The notes beneath the pieces were generated by a model. It saw nothing but the letters and a program-made list of their open reading frames with translations. It made no database searches and was not told the DNA's origin. A stretch of 64,000 nucleotides of DNA from Flammula alnicola (Eukaryota > Basidiomycota > Agaricomycetes > Agaricales > Strophariaceae). Below are positions 46,379 through 59,029 of the stretch, piece after piece. The first letter of the stretch is position 1. Every line of letters starts with the position of its first letter. The position numbers and the translations under genes are program-made. The stretch lies in assembly GCA_015499995.1 (NCBI GenBank), contig JADNRV010000018.1, positions 372,001-436,000 on the forward strand, given 5' to 3'.

Positions 46379-49300
46379 TCTATTATAACAATTGAAAGTG
46401 GTGTCTTGGTATTTCCCACGGGGGATATGTGGGCGTTCTCATTGGCTGCAGCTGGGCCCGTCGCTCTTGGCGGATGGGAAAACGAGTGATGTCACACGTT
46501 GCTGATTGATTATCGAGTCTTACTTATCTTCCCCCTCCATATTCTTTTTGTGTGATGTTCCAAATGCAAGATCCCTTTTGCTTTCAATTCAACAACTCAA
46601 TGTTCGTCGAGCCCGACAATCAATGAAACAGACGTCTTCCGGGCGACGGTCTACAAGTTCCGGAATGTTCGGACCATCGCGACCCTTACAACGGCGGCGC
46701 GGTTCACAATCACCAGGGTGGCGCGTCGTCTCGCGGACGCCAATTGAACACTCTAATAATCACCACTGCCCACTAACGATATATGTGAGTATTCAGCTCT
46801 TCTTTCCACCAACAGAAACTCATATGCCATTGAATAGGCCTGATGAGCTACTCAATACACCTCAACGACATCAAAGACAGACCCGCAAAGCATTTCGGGA
46901 ACTGAATGCCAACACGCATGAAAACCCTCGCCGCCGTCGAACTCCTGCCCCAAGGCCTGAAACACCTACACCCCAACCTGGAGCTGTCGAGAGGGCAAGG
47001 ACGAATTCACGACGCTCAGGACGGGAAACTCGGAACAACGACCTTGAAAGCAGTCCCAGAAGGCGCCATCCTCGCAATACTCAGGACGAAAACCGTGCAC
47101 CCAGTCCATCTGAAGGTGAAGGATCTTTAGAGATGGTTGGTTTTGGGAATAGGGTGTGTATTAATATCCTTTCTTACGAGCTCGAGACTCATCTTTATTT
47201 GCTTTAGATTCCTCTCGCGTCTATCTGTTGCCTACCGAGCCCACCTTCTACGCAAATGGCTGTCGGAGCGAATCATCAGCTCATTTCACCTCGGCGGCAG
47301 GTGCAATTACCTTCAAATAACAGAGCTGCAGCCCAGCAACGTCGGCGTGCTCGAGAGCGACAAGCTTCGCAGCTCACAAGAAATGTTCCCGAGCATACCG
47401 TAAGTGTATTCATTAGTTTTTCTTTTTGAATGTTTACTCATTTCCTCTTTCAGCTCAATGCGAGAGTTCAAGATGCTCGCACCGAAAGTGCAAGACAGCA
47501 GCAATCAACTAGGCTACGTAGAGGCTCTGCTACGCTGCCGACACCACCTGCTACCCAGGAGGCATCCTCCGCAACACAAAGTAAGTCAAACATGATTATT
47601 GTTCCTGTAGCGTGGTTTCTGATAGCCATTCCTGTCCCTTTAGCACTGATTCAAGAAATTGCTGCCCAGGCACCTGTGTCTGCCGTGTCAATGGCGATGA
47701 CAAATCAACAGAGTGAGTTGTCAACATCGTGATTAATGACTACCGGCACTAATTCTCCTCTCAGTTACATGCGGTGCTCACAGTGTCCCCTCTGAACCTG
47801 TTGGATGCGACAATAGTCACCAACCCAATTGTGCTCGGGCAAACGGTAAGTCTGCAAACTAAAATTTGTTACTTAATGTTCTAAACTGTCTTTTTAGCGG
47901 AAAATAATATCGATCGTCAGGGCATCCCACAAGCGGAAGACCAGGATGTTGATCGTACGTATCACATGCCCGTTTTATCTGCTCTATACTCATTTTGGAC
48001 CAGAGATGTCCATTGTCAACGACCACGAAGAGGAGGAAGAAGAAAGAGTACATGTGGCTGCCCATGCAGGACAACGAATCATACAAGATAATCCAGGTAT
48101 GTAAGATAATCCGGGTTCCTTTTTGGCGGAGCTGACTTCTGTCTAAACAGCTCCTCGAGCACGTCGTCAACGCTTTCGTCGCCAAGACCTCTTTTGCATT
48201 GCACGGAAGCCTTACGAAGATCTGACTAAACGACATTATCTTGGACGTATGGACGTGCCATGTCCAGACTGCAGTGCGCTACACTGGCTCGCCGAGAGAC
48301 TCTCTGCAAGCAGCCAGCATAATCCTAAGTTTGGAACCTGTTGTTCAGAGGGCCGTGTGCGTTTACCGGTGTTAGATGCCCCACCTGAACCCCTTCATAG
48401 TTTCTTCACCTCGGATGACCGCGATTCAAAATCCTTTCGGGAGGATATCTGGAAATATAATCGGGCACTGGCTTTCACATCCTTGGGCGTCACAGAGGAT
48501 CACTCAATCAACCAAGGGCAAGGTCAGCCTGTCTTTCGCATTTGCGGAGAACTTTGCCACAATTCCGGCGCATTGGTTCCATCTGGCGATAAGCTCCCTC
48601 GATATGCTCAACTATACATATATGAACCCCGAGCCGCTCTAGAATCACGCATGGCACAGAACCAAAGCCTGTCACGAAACATCATGCAGGGCCTTCAGAA
48701 TATGCTCCTTCAACACCACCAGTACGCACCCATTTTCAAACATGCCCATGAAATCCTCCGCGACTACGATGGCCCAGTTAAAGATGCTGAAGTCCGTCTC
48801 CGTGTTGCCCCTGGGCTTGACAAACGGCGATACAATTTGCCGACTGCAGATGAAGTCGCCGTGATTTTGCCAGGTGCACAATCCAGAGCACCTCGCGATA
48901 TCGTACTTCGTAATCGTGCAGGACCACTATATCAAATCAGCGACCTGCATCCCGCCTATGCCCCTCTTCAATACCCACTCCTCTTTCCTCGGGGTGAAAA
49001 CGGATGGCATCCCGACATGGTTTTGCATGAAAGTACTCAGCAACGTGGAACTCGGCTTCATCATGCACAGCAGCGTCAGGAAAAGCGAAATCAGCGTGGC
49101 TTAAACAATGCCCAACCAACCCATGAGCATCGAGAATCGAGACGACTGACTCTTTGTCGGTATGTTGCCTTTCGCATCCATTCTCGCCCAGGAGAATTCA
49201 ATATCCTTCTGCATGGTGGACGACTTTTTACGCGCTATATGGTCGACATGTTTGCCTCACTTGATCAGAGCAGACTCCGATTCTTGGAAGACAATCAACC

Positions 49301-52300
49301 GCAAATCCGGGCTGCACATTTTAGTGGACTTGAAGATGCAATGGTGGATGACGGCGACAATGCAGATCTCCACGAACTGGGCCAGCGTATCATTCTTCCC
49401 TCTTCCTACATTGGTGGGCCACGACACATGACACAGCGGTTTCAAGATGCCATGGCAATCGCACGTTATTTTCGCAAAGTTGACATCTTCCTCACAATGA
49501 CAACCAATCCTCGCTGGAAGGAGATCGACGACGAGCTTCTTCCTGGCCAGACGGCGTATGATCGTCCTGATTTGGTGGCTCGCGTATTTCAGATGAAGAA
49601 GGACACTCTTATAGACTACATTTACAAGCACGGCATTTTCGGAAGGGCTGTCGCCTACGTGTATACCATTGAATTCCAGAAGCGAGGCTTGCCTCACATT
49701 CACCTCCTGATTTTTCTCAAGGGACCCTACAAGCTGCTGACACCCGAAGCAGTTGATTCCTGTATATGGGCGCGTTGGCCTGATCCTGATATTCAACCAC
49801 TCTTATTCGAGACAGTCAAGCGATGCATGGTTCATGGACCGTGTGGAGCATTGAACTTAAACGCGCCCTGCATGGTTGATGGGAAATGCAGCAAAGGCTA
49901 TCCCAAAAATTTCCAGGAGTTCACGAACATGGACCGGAATGGCTACCCACTTTACTTCAGGCCCAACGACGGACGGAAATACAAGGTTGGCGATCATTGG
50001 TTGGATAATCGGTGGATCGTGCCCTTCCCTCCCTGGCCCTGTGCATTTCTCGACTGCCACATAAACGCTGAATGTGCCGTCTCGATTGGTAGCATCAAGT
50101 ACCCCTTCAAATATGTTCACAAAGGCCCAGATCGTGCGTTGTTGGAATACCAGCGTGACGAGATTAGACGGTGGATCGACGGTCGGTATATCTCTCCGCC
50201 TGAGGCATCATGGCGCATCTTTCAATTCGAAATGCATGACCAGGTTCCTGCCGTCGTCCGTCTTCAAGTTCACCTCGAAGGCCATCATATGGTGATGTTC
50301 AACCCTAACGATAACATTGAAGATGTCGTCCAACGTGGTGCCCAAGAACGAACAACACTTACTGCTTACTTTGAAGCCAATGCAGATGAGGGGCCCCTGG
50401 GAGCTGAAGCACGCAAGCATACTTATCAGGAATTTCCTCAGTACTTCACCTGGGACAACGTTGGGAAGCAATGGAATTTACGGAAGCAGAAAGGATTTTC
50501 ACTTGGTAGAATGTACTTTATCAAGCCTACAGCCGGCGAACAATTCTACCTGCGTACCCTTCTCACCATCGTCAAAGGGGCTGAGTCTTTCGAAGACCTC
50601 CGTTGTATTCCTGGACAGCATGAACCTTTACCAACATATCATGCAGCATGCGTTGCGCGAGGGCTCCTGGCAGATGATGGTGAATGGAGACTGTGCCTCG
50701 AAGAGGCTGCTCAAATCAAGACTGGAACTCAGCTTCGACATCTTTTTGCCAGCCTCTTGCTCTTTTCTGACGTTTCTCAACCTGAGCTTCTCTGGCGAGA
50801 TTTTCGTCACCACATTTGTGATGATCTGGAATGGCAGCTGGGTGCAATGGGCATAACCAATCCACCGGAAGAGGACATCTACGACTTCGGCTTATTTCTG
50901 CTTGACAAGGTTCTTCGAGAGTCAGGACACTCCCTCGATGACTGGCCTTCGATGCCGAAACCTCAAAACGACTGGAATGAGTTGGTGATGAATCCTCTAA
51001 TCGCCGAACAGCTCAACTACGACAGGAACATGCTACGCACTGACCTCGATTCAACGCTTCCTCGCCTAAATGAAGATCAACAAAAAGCATTTACTTCTAT
51101 TGTCAACTCTGTCACGAACAACATGGGCAAGCTTTTTTTCCTACATGGCCCGGGGGGCACCGGAAAGACCTTCGTCTACAATGTGATCTGTGCAAAGTTG
51201 CGCTGTGATGGTGTCATTGTACTCTGCGTGTCGTCATCCGGAATTTCTGCACTCCTTTTGCAAGGTGGACGAACGGCCCACTCTATGTTCAAAATCCCTG
51301 TCGAAAACCTCCATGAAGATTCATTCTGCAGCATTCCGAAGAACAGTCAACGTGCAGATTTACTGCGTGCCACGCAGGCAATCATCTGGGATGAGATTGG
51401 TGCCCAACATAGACATGCTGTTGAGGCATTGGACCGGACTCTCCAAGATATTCGTGACGACAAGAGGCTATTTGGTGGAATTACTGCGATTTTAGGTGGA
51501 GATTTTTTGCAGACTCTTCCAATTGTCCCGCGAGGATCACGAGTTGATATTGTCGATGCGACTATCCAGCGCTCTTCCCTCTGGGAACACATCGAGATTC
51601 TCTCTTTGCGACAAAACATGAGGCTTGCGCATGGTAGCCAGGATGCTCGAGACTTTGCACAATGGTTGTTGGATGTCGGCCATGGTCGCAATCTCATCAA
51701 CGAAAATAAAGTTCGATTTCCGGACTACATGCGAGCAGAATCTGCTGATTCATTGATAGAGTCTATTTATCCTGCCATTAACTCCACCCCTCCTCCTCCT
51801 CCTGAATACTTCCTTAATCGCATGATCCTCGCACCTCGAAATACCGATGTAGGTGAAATAAATCAGGAAATTCTGGATCAAATAGCGGGCGGTAGTCGGC
51901 AATACATCAGTGCTGATGAAATCGTCCACGAACCAGGAGCAGATCCTCGAGACGATGAACCCATTCCAATTGAATATCTTCGCTCTGTCAACTCTTCCAG
52001 TCTTCCTCCCGGTGAATTGAATCTGAAAATTGGATGCCCTGTCATATTGCTTCGCAATCTTTTGCCAGCTCAGGGATTGTGCAATGGGACGCGCATGATA
52101 ATTATGCAAATGGGCAATCGGGTTCTCGAGGTGCGACTGCTTGGCGGTGAAAAAGATGGGCAGTTAGCACTTATCCCTCGAATTTCATTGACCCCCACAA
52201 GCACAACTGAAGTCTCCTTCCAATTTAAGCGGCGCCAATTTCCTGTTCGTCTGGCATTTGCGCTATCCATCAACAAATCTCAAGGCCAATCTGTACAACA

Positions 52301-52575
52301 TGTTGGACTCTATCTCCGCTTTCCAGTTTTCGCACATGGACAGTTATATGTGGCTCTTTCCCGTGCAACATCCCCTCATAACATCAGAGTCCTTCTTCCG
52401 GACGATGCTGAAGAATCCCTGACTACAAACATTGTATATAATGAAGTTCTTATAGATTAGTTGATGTGTAGTTAGCCTCCAGTACTCTGAATCCAGTATC
52501 TGCTAGCATTAATACACAGCCTTTGGATCATCTAATATCAAAGGACCCGTGCGAATGCACGGGTAAACTGGCTAG
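46379..52575 (+). mobile_element. Autonomous Helitron, 6.2 kb
   Basis: The 5' end is A|TCTATTATAAC at 46378/46379 and the 3' end is CTAG at 52572-52575. Upstream of the 3' end is a perfect hairpin CCCGTGC-gaat-GCACGGG followed by TAAACTGG, as in canonical Helitrons (TC start, short 3' hairpin, CTRR end, insertion between A and T, no target duplication). It contains a complete-looking Rep-helicase gene. The base after the 3' end is a T, which is also the first base of a second, shorter element. Confidence 0.9.
46824..52460 (+). CDS. Helitron RepHel protein (HUH replication initiator plus Pif1-like helicase)
   Basis: The last exon, 48152-52460, is a single open frame of ~1436 codons. It is preceded by several short exons rich in Arg, Gln and Pro (46824-~47130 from MPLNRPDELLNTPQ, then segments near 47205-47400, 47455-47580, 47640-47712, 47765-47850, 47900-47960, 48005-48100); the exact 5' structure is not certain. 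Helitron_like_N sequence (DYDGPVKDAEVRLRV, RISDLHPAYAPLQYPLLFP-like block) precedes the HUH motif GLPHIHLL near 49690 and the catalytic tyrosine region (KYPFKYVHKGPD, GRYISPPEASWRIF, ~50100-50220). The Pif1-like helicase has Walker A GPGGTGKT at ~51148, IIWDEIGAQ, GDFLQTLPIVPRG, CPVILLRNL, and LAFALSINKSQGQS. The protein nicks and unwinds DNA for rolling-circle transposition. No stop or frameshift is seen, so it may be active. Confidence 0.9.
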
Positions 52576-52712
52576 TCTATTATAACAATTGAAAGTGGTG
52601 TCTTGGTATTTCCCACGGGGGATATCTGGGCGTTCTCATTGGCTGCAGCTGGGCCCACTGGCGTCGGGCAAACGCAGCGTCCAGGCGCGGCGAAGCCGGG
52701 CCAAGCGGCTAG
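52576..52712 (+). mobile_element. 137-bp mini-Helitron directly abutting the autonomous one
   Basis: The first 81 bp (52576-52656) match 46379-46459 with one difference. The remainder is unrelated to the autonomous element and ends with a GC-rich hairpin (GGCGCGGC-gaa-GCCGGGCC) and AAGCGGCTAG. It therefore has its own TC start and CTAG end and no coding capacity. There is no spacer between the two elements. Confidence 0.8.
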
Positions 52713-53780
52713 TTAGAGACAGAGGATAATAGAAAGATATAATTAAGAATATTGGAATGGGGCCACGATACGTAGAGGGCTACATGAGCCTGAGAACATG
52801 CTTTCCCGGTAAAATCTGGACGAGGCGAAACTGTGGTGAAATTTTCAAGAAAAGGTAGAGATTGAGAATGCTGGACACTTACAGGAAATGTAATCCATTG
52901 ACGTTTCGGAGTTGTCCAACATGTACGCAGCACGATGAGCATCCGCAGTACCCATTAGGTTCTACAAAAGGTACCGCAAGTGATTGTCGGTCTATCGGCG
53001 GGTTATTGAAGCATTCCAACCACTTGAATAGGGTTGGAGAGAAAACGAGTCGAGGCCCTCGACGCAAATACTTATGAGCGCCAAAAAATTCACCTACCCA
53101 CGTGACACTGTATCGATGGCCAATCCTCGGAGGCGCCTAAAGTTTAGGCGATTCAATGTTGGCAAGGAGTCCTTTCCTACTGCGATATAACCACATCTAT
53201 CCGGAAGCCAACACATGAAAGCCAACCGTTTCCCCTATGTCCCGTTCTGTTCTCCTGCTACCGTACGTCGTAAGATGAATCCCCTTCATTAGGCAACTGA
53301 CATGAGATTTGTTGGAGCGCTGTAATCTGCTGTAATATTGCAATTTTATTAGAAACTACAGGGAAGAACGCTCCGGTGTTAGATACAGCAAAAAGGATAA
53401 GTAACTATGATACACTAAAATAACGAGTTGAAACTTGAAAAGAGGGGGGAGTATTGTAAATTCATGCATGGATAGGATGTGGGGTAGTGAGGAGATTGTA
53501 ATACGGTCCATTATCGGAAGAGTTCTGTCCAATTTTGTTCTCGTGTGTGTGCGTGTCTCGACGTATATGGAGTTCATGTAACGGGTAGAAGGGAGAAGAC
53601 CGGAGGCGACCGTCGTATTCATTCGGCGTGTACTGGGAGTGAGGTGGAAGGCTGTGTCGCGCCCATATCCACCGAGATGGGGTCAGTGGATCCAACAACC
53701 AGGCAAAACACAGGAAACGGGGTTTGACCCAAAATACTTCCGCGGATCTTGTGGGCCACTCCCACACCTCAACCAACCTC
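52713..53780. other. Intergenic region right of the Helitrons
   Basis: Contains the 3' flank of the DUF7598-type gene. Short frames (for example minus-strand 52879-53067, cysteine-rich) have no support. Nothing else was recognised. Confidence 0.3.
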
Positions 53781-54785
53781 TTACAAAGGATTCGTCTTAG
53801 GCACATACCGGGGCAACGACTCTACGGGCTTCGAGATCAAATATCCTTTCAGAGCAGCCGCCTTCTCGCCCTGTCTCCCAAATCCAAACCCGGCAAACTT
53901 ATCCTTCTCGTCGGCCTTCGAGTCATTGCTCGAAGCAGTGCCGCCTGTATACAAATTCGACACGAAAGACGGAGGGTTCGACAGCGGAATTTGGACGCCA
54001 CCGATGCGCGTTGGCAGAGCGCTCTTCGCATGCTCGCGCCAGGACGTGAGAGAGCGCTTGCTCTTGGCAGATTCCCGGAAGATGAGGCCGACGAGGATGT
54101 TAAGGCATCCGACGGAGAAAAGGAAGAAGGCAGAGACGAGAGTGAAGGTGTCAACGTGGTGCGAGAGGATCGCGGCACCAATACTAAAGAAAAGAGTAAG
54201 TGTTCAGATTATGGTTCTTTTGCCTTGAGAATGTGGCACTTACAGCATCTGGATGAGACCAAGGGCGCCTAGACCGAACCCTTTGCCAAGGACGGGGAAA
54301 TAGCGATCGAAAAACCTGGCAGGGAAACCAAACTCGGAGGCAATGAGAATGACAGTTTGGAAGATTATGAACAGTCTGTTCAAGACTGCCCAGAACGCTC
54401 CAGCAGGCTGGTTCGGTACGGTGCTTCCCCTACAGAGCAACAAAAATAAAAATGAGATCCTCGGGTTTATGCCAACACCAAGGAAGACGCACATGATATA
54501 ATCCATATTCACCACCTGTCCCGTCGTCGCGTTCGCTGCAGTGCCATTCACCTGTTTACCGGCTGCCATGAAGTGATTGACGGCTTTGATGTCATTGGCG
54601 AGGGTAACAATATTGCTAGCAAACACGAGCAGAAGAGCGACGATACTGAGGATGCGGATGCCGCTGAGGCCGATGAAAGTGTCTGCGAAGAGAAAAGTAG
54701 CAAATAATCCATCAAACGTGAGCTTTGCGGGGCATGCGGAGAAGGCAGGAAAGGCGCACAAGCACGAGGAGGAAGCATTGTGCAA
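53781..54785 (-). CDS. DUF7598-type four-helix membrane protein
   Basis: 293 aa in three exons, 54785-54493, 54429-54244 and 54183-53781, all in frame. Helices: GIRILSIVALLLVFASNIV; FWAVLNRLFIIFQTVILIAS; FGLGALGLIQMLIGAAILS; FTLVSAFFLFSVGCLNILV. The linker GSTVPNQPAG and the block LGKGFGLGALG followed by LSHHVDTFTL are the recurrent features of a basidiomycete membrane family that I recall as DUF7598. The C-terminal ~100 residues are polar and Ser/Lys-rich. Function unknown. The start is uncertain: an alternative is an intron between the first ~20 codons and the first helix, because a TTCGCAG acceptor precedes DTFIGLSG. Confidence 0.7.
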
Positions 54786-56244
54786 GGAAGGGATATTGGT
54801 CTTTATTATTGTATTATCTGGTGTCTGGTGTGGCCCCGTAAATCAAGAAATCCAGTCGAATGATATCCCGTCGAGATTCGTAATTCAAGTCGTTATCGTT
54901 GTGGATGCAGTAGAAGCTGTAATGTGGCTCAAGGTCGCTGTCAAAGCGCAGTAAAAGGCCTCTTCAAATTCTCTTTGGTTGTATGGAGAATTGAGGGCTG
55001 CACCAGGCGGAAAGGAACGTGAAGGTTGAAGAGAAGAGAGAGAAAGAAAAAAGCAGCCCGATTCTAGCTTATGTTGGTGATCGCTGTCGGGGAGGGTGGG
55101 GAAAAACATGTCGCATGTTCATTGTGTTTATATACATCTCGGGTCAATGTGCACGTTCCATGCCGAGAAGATTTTCGCTGTTGACGAAGGGCCTGGAGGA
55201 CAAGGAACTCATTGTTCCACCTCATTGTCTGCATCTGTCAAGCAACGCGAACAGTCACGGTCACGGTCACGTCATGCGACAGAGTACAAAGGCGCAAAGC
55301 TGGTGGGCATGGCGACGATTGCCAAGAGTCTCAGATTTCCGGAAAGTAGGCTGTCGACACGGTTCTGCAGCTGTCGTTGAAAGAAAAATTATGTGTGGTC
55401 ATGAAGGATGTACACGGTTCAGCAAAAGTTACTCGTAAGTCTCGCTTTGGACTCATGATGTACTAGTTATCTGATTCCGACTGATTTCACAGGCTGTGTT
55501 ACTATAAGCTCAGGCTACTAATCGTCGACTGCAGTGCGATTATATTTTAATTTCGCACTACATATCGCAGGATATCGGGGCATCACTTAATCGTTCTAAG
55601 GATATGGCCCACGTTTCTCTGGTGAGCAATGTTGAGCAGCTGGATGTGCTTTATTATTGACACCCCTTACATAGATTGTGCATTGGGGTTGAGGCCGAGG
55701 GACGCAGTCCAAATGCAGTGAGAGACCGTAGTGTGAACTACGGTCAACACTGGGTGAGTGGACTAACGAGCCGAGATGCATATGGAAAGGACCAACGCGA
55801 TTGGAGACCCTTACATCAGAAAAGCGCTGAGAAATCTGGGACGCAGTCACTAAAGTCTCCATGCTCTAATAACTCACTTTTGGACCAAGAATAGCGCGAC
55901 AGGACGTTGATCGATATACATAGTCGGCTTGGTTGTGGCACGGCCGTACCATCGATATATATCCTGCGCAGGATATTTAGTTCCTCTTCCCAATTCAAGT
56001 ATTCATGATTGATTGAACTGTGAAGGTTTGGCACAGCTTCAACGAGACAACAGCCATCCGAGCCATACTAAGTATATTATAATTTATGACTCCTCTTTTT
56101 TGGCTTCTCACGGACTGTGACGGACAAATGTCGGGCTACAGCCGACTCTCAGGTTCGAAGCTTACTCTTTGTCCCTTCCCATCTTCAGCGTGTCATTCTA
56201 GATCCAGAACGTGTGCCACCAAAGAATCACCTAACCGATTGCGG
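54786..56244. other. Divergent intergenic region between the DUF7598-type and NACHT genes
   Basis: About 1.46 kb without a supportable gene. It contains a short repeat of GGTCACGGTCAC near 55259. Promoters of both flanking genes are expected here. Confidence 0.35.
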
Positions 56245-58928
56245 ATGTTCTCCCGGAGTAATAATATCGTCTTTTCTGGAGGAACATTCACTCAGATTGA
56301 ACAGAATGGCGCTGCAGGTGCGTACTAAACAGAGATTTGCGACAACATTGGAAACAATGTAATCTCTTTCGCGTTGCAAACAGGATTCGATCGCCTTCAG
56401 AAAGCAGCATCACCTGGGGCATTTCATAACTCTGGAGAGCGCTTCGATTCCCCCAGATGTCATCCAAAAACACGTCTTGCCGTCTTGGAGAAGATTATGA
56501 GATGGATCCTTGGAAGCGAGGACCGCAATGCCCTGATTATGTGGCTGCATGGCGCAGCGGGGGCCGGGAAGTCTGCGATTGCGCAAACTATCGCCGAGCG
56601 CTGTTACGAGGCAAAGCTCCTCATCGCTACCTTCTTTTTCGCCAGGTCGGACCCTAGCCGTAATCGCGCACGCTCCCTTTTCCCAACCATTGCCTATCAA
56701 ATTGCCTGTACCATACCTGAAGCCCGAGTACAGCTTGAAAACATCATCAACCGCGATCCCCTCATCTTTACTCGCTCCCTTGAAGCACAAATGAACTCTT
56801 TGATCGTCGAACCCCTCCAAGAGCTGTCTATATCAGGATACTTCAGCGATCCAACGCTGGCTCCGCGCCTCATTATCATCGACGGTATCGACGAATGTCA
56901 GGACTCCAGAATGCAGTGCAAAATCCTCGAAGTTATTTCAAACAGTTTCAGAAACCATCATCTACCCCTTATCTTCCTTATCGCCAGCCGGCCGGAGCAG
57001 GACATATCACTCACCTTCAACTCCGGAAGTCTTTCTGGACTTCTCACCATCATCCCTTTGGACAATACATTTCTTCCTGATGACGACATTCGATTATTTC
57101 TTCGGGATTCCTTTGACAAGATCAAGAAAACCCATCCCAATAAGCCTTTCATCCCCCCTTCATGGCCTTCTTCCAGCACAATATACAGCTTAGTCGAAAA
57201 ATCTTCGGGCCAGTTTATTTATTCTTCAGTCGTTATGAAATATGTATCTTCACTCCGCCATCGACCCACTGACCGCCTGGAAGTCATCCTCGGCTTACGT
57301 TCAGCTCCCTATGATACCCCATTCGCGGAATTGGACGCATTGTACATGCATATTTTCTCGTCTCTGGAAGTCCTCGATCCCGCCTTGTTAGTCATTGGCT
57401 TAGTTCTTCTTGGATATCATTCGGACATGCAGCGTATATCTAATGTTGAGGAATTTCTCTCCTTAAACCCCGGAGACGTTACTATGCTCTTAGGCGACCT
57501 GACGTCGCTGATTACTTGGGTCGAGGATGAACACCAGACCATACGGCTTCTTCACGCCTCGTTGGGAGATTTTCTGCTCGATAAATCTCGATCAAAACAA
57601 TTTTATATTGATCCCCGGTCATTACACGCAAGATTTGCATGCCATTGTATTCAGATGCTTCCTGGTGGGACATTACTTTCTAATGTGGATTTTCCGTGCT
57701 GATTCTCACTGGCAGGAAAGTCATTGCAATGGTATACATACCGTGGTATATTGCATCACTTATCGCTCAGTCTTCCTACTACCGAACTAAGAGATGCCAT
57801 CATTTCATTGTCTCCTACATACCTGCTAGAGGTCGTCCGGGTCGACGCCACTAACGATGAAGACCGACACTCACGATATCCGAACAACATCTATGATTTT
57901 GTCCACTCCTGGCTGCCTCAATTTGTGAAACACATAACAGTGCTGGTAAGTACTAGTATACCTGTTTCTTATCTTTTACAACAGTTTCCAATGCGTTATC
58001 GCAGGGATATGAAGACGGCAGCCAGCTATATGCTCCTCAAATTGCGGCGTACGACCAATTCATGAAGACAGAGCTCGAAGAATATGACGTGAATACACCA
58101 CATCTCAATGTCCTTCTTGCCCTCTTATGCACAAGTCCTTCATCAAAAAGACAGCCAGACATCTTCGCTACTACAATCTATCTACTTCGATGGGATAGGG
58201 CGGCAATGCACTTCGACTTCGATGGTTTACATTTCATCGATCTTTCTCTGGGATACTCCAAAGATGCATCTTTACATTTCTTTCGCGATTTCCTGCAGCA
58301 TACGGCGAGATCTGGAATATATGCAATGGATGCTGAGAAATTCTCTCGTGCCGCATTACACTGTGTCAGGTATCTGTGCGACCATCTATGCCAGAACCTA
58401 CCTCCACGGTATACTGGCCATGATCTCGAGATATGTCGTAATGCCCCTTGGCGATGGCGGAAGTTGATATCGACGAACCGCCTTTTCCGGAAGAGAAAAC
58501 GCATGGCCTCGAATCAAATACCATTGCGCTGGGATGAAATCAAGAAGGAGTATCAAGGAGTGTCCGTTGTACACCCTTTTCCAAATTTCCACGTAGAATG
58601 GAGAGAAGAAGAAACACGCTTGGAAGCGTATCGCACTGTCTTGGAACATCTACCCGATCTCTTGGACCGAGCGTCAGAGTACGTATTCGACGAATTGGCC
58701 GAATTCATCCGCAAGAGGTCATTCTCCGACGCGTCACTCAAATTTCCACGACGGACTAAATTGGCAAAGAAGGCCATCGAGAAATATCTTGCAAATGCAG
58801 GTCAAATCGACGTACGTATCGAGAAAGCAGTACGGTCTTACAGCATTCTCAATGCAAAGGATAATACTCTCAGTCTCTCCGACCCCAACATGTTACATCT
58901 GTTCCCGGTGTCTGAGAGTGATACTTAG
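56245..58928 (+). CDS. NACHT-domain STAND NTPase (fungal NLR-like)
   Basis: 835 aa in four exons, 56245-56317, 56384-57664, 57716-57945 and 58005-58928, all junctions in frame. The N-terminus is very short (MFSRSNNIVFSGGTFTQIEQ) with the usual basidiomycete linker FDRLQKAASPGAFHNSGERF before the NTPase. The NACHT domain has Walker A HGAAGAGKSAIAQ around residues 78-90, Walker B RLIIIDGIDECQD ~187, and sensor-like ASRPEQDI ~230. A winged-helix-like segment (LLHASLGDFLLD) lies ~420-430. The C-terminal ~350 residues show no WD40, ankyrin or TPR repeats. STAND NTPases act as switch receptors in fungal non-self recognition and cell death; whether this one does is inference. It converges with the intact inverted F-box gene. 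Confidence 0.85.
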
Positions 58929-59029
58929 AGGATGAATAATAGGAATAGGATGCATATTTCATTTCAATGTCCTGCGTGCTATAACATATATGCGAAGTTT
59001 GACCAAGAGTGTTAAAATATACGTAGAGA

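Noticed and set aside
53462..53806. 114-codon frame downstream of the DUF7598-type gene
   Set aside because: It lies in the 3' flank and overlaps the real last exon in another frame.
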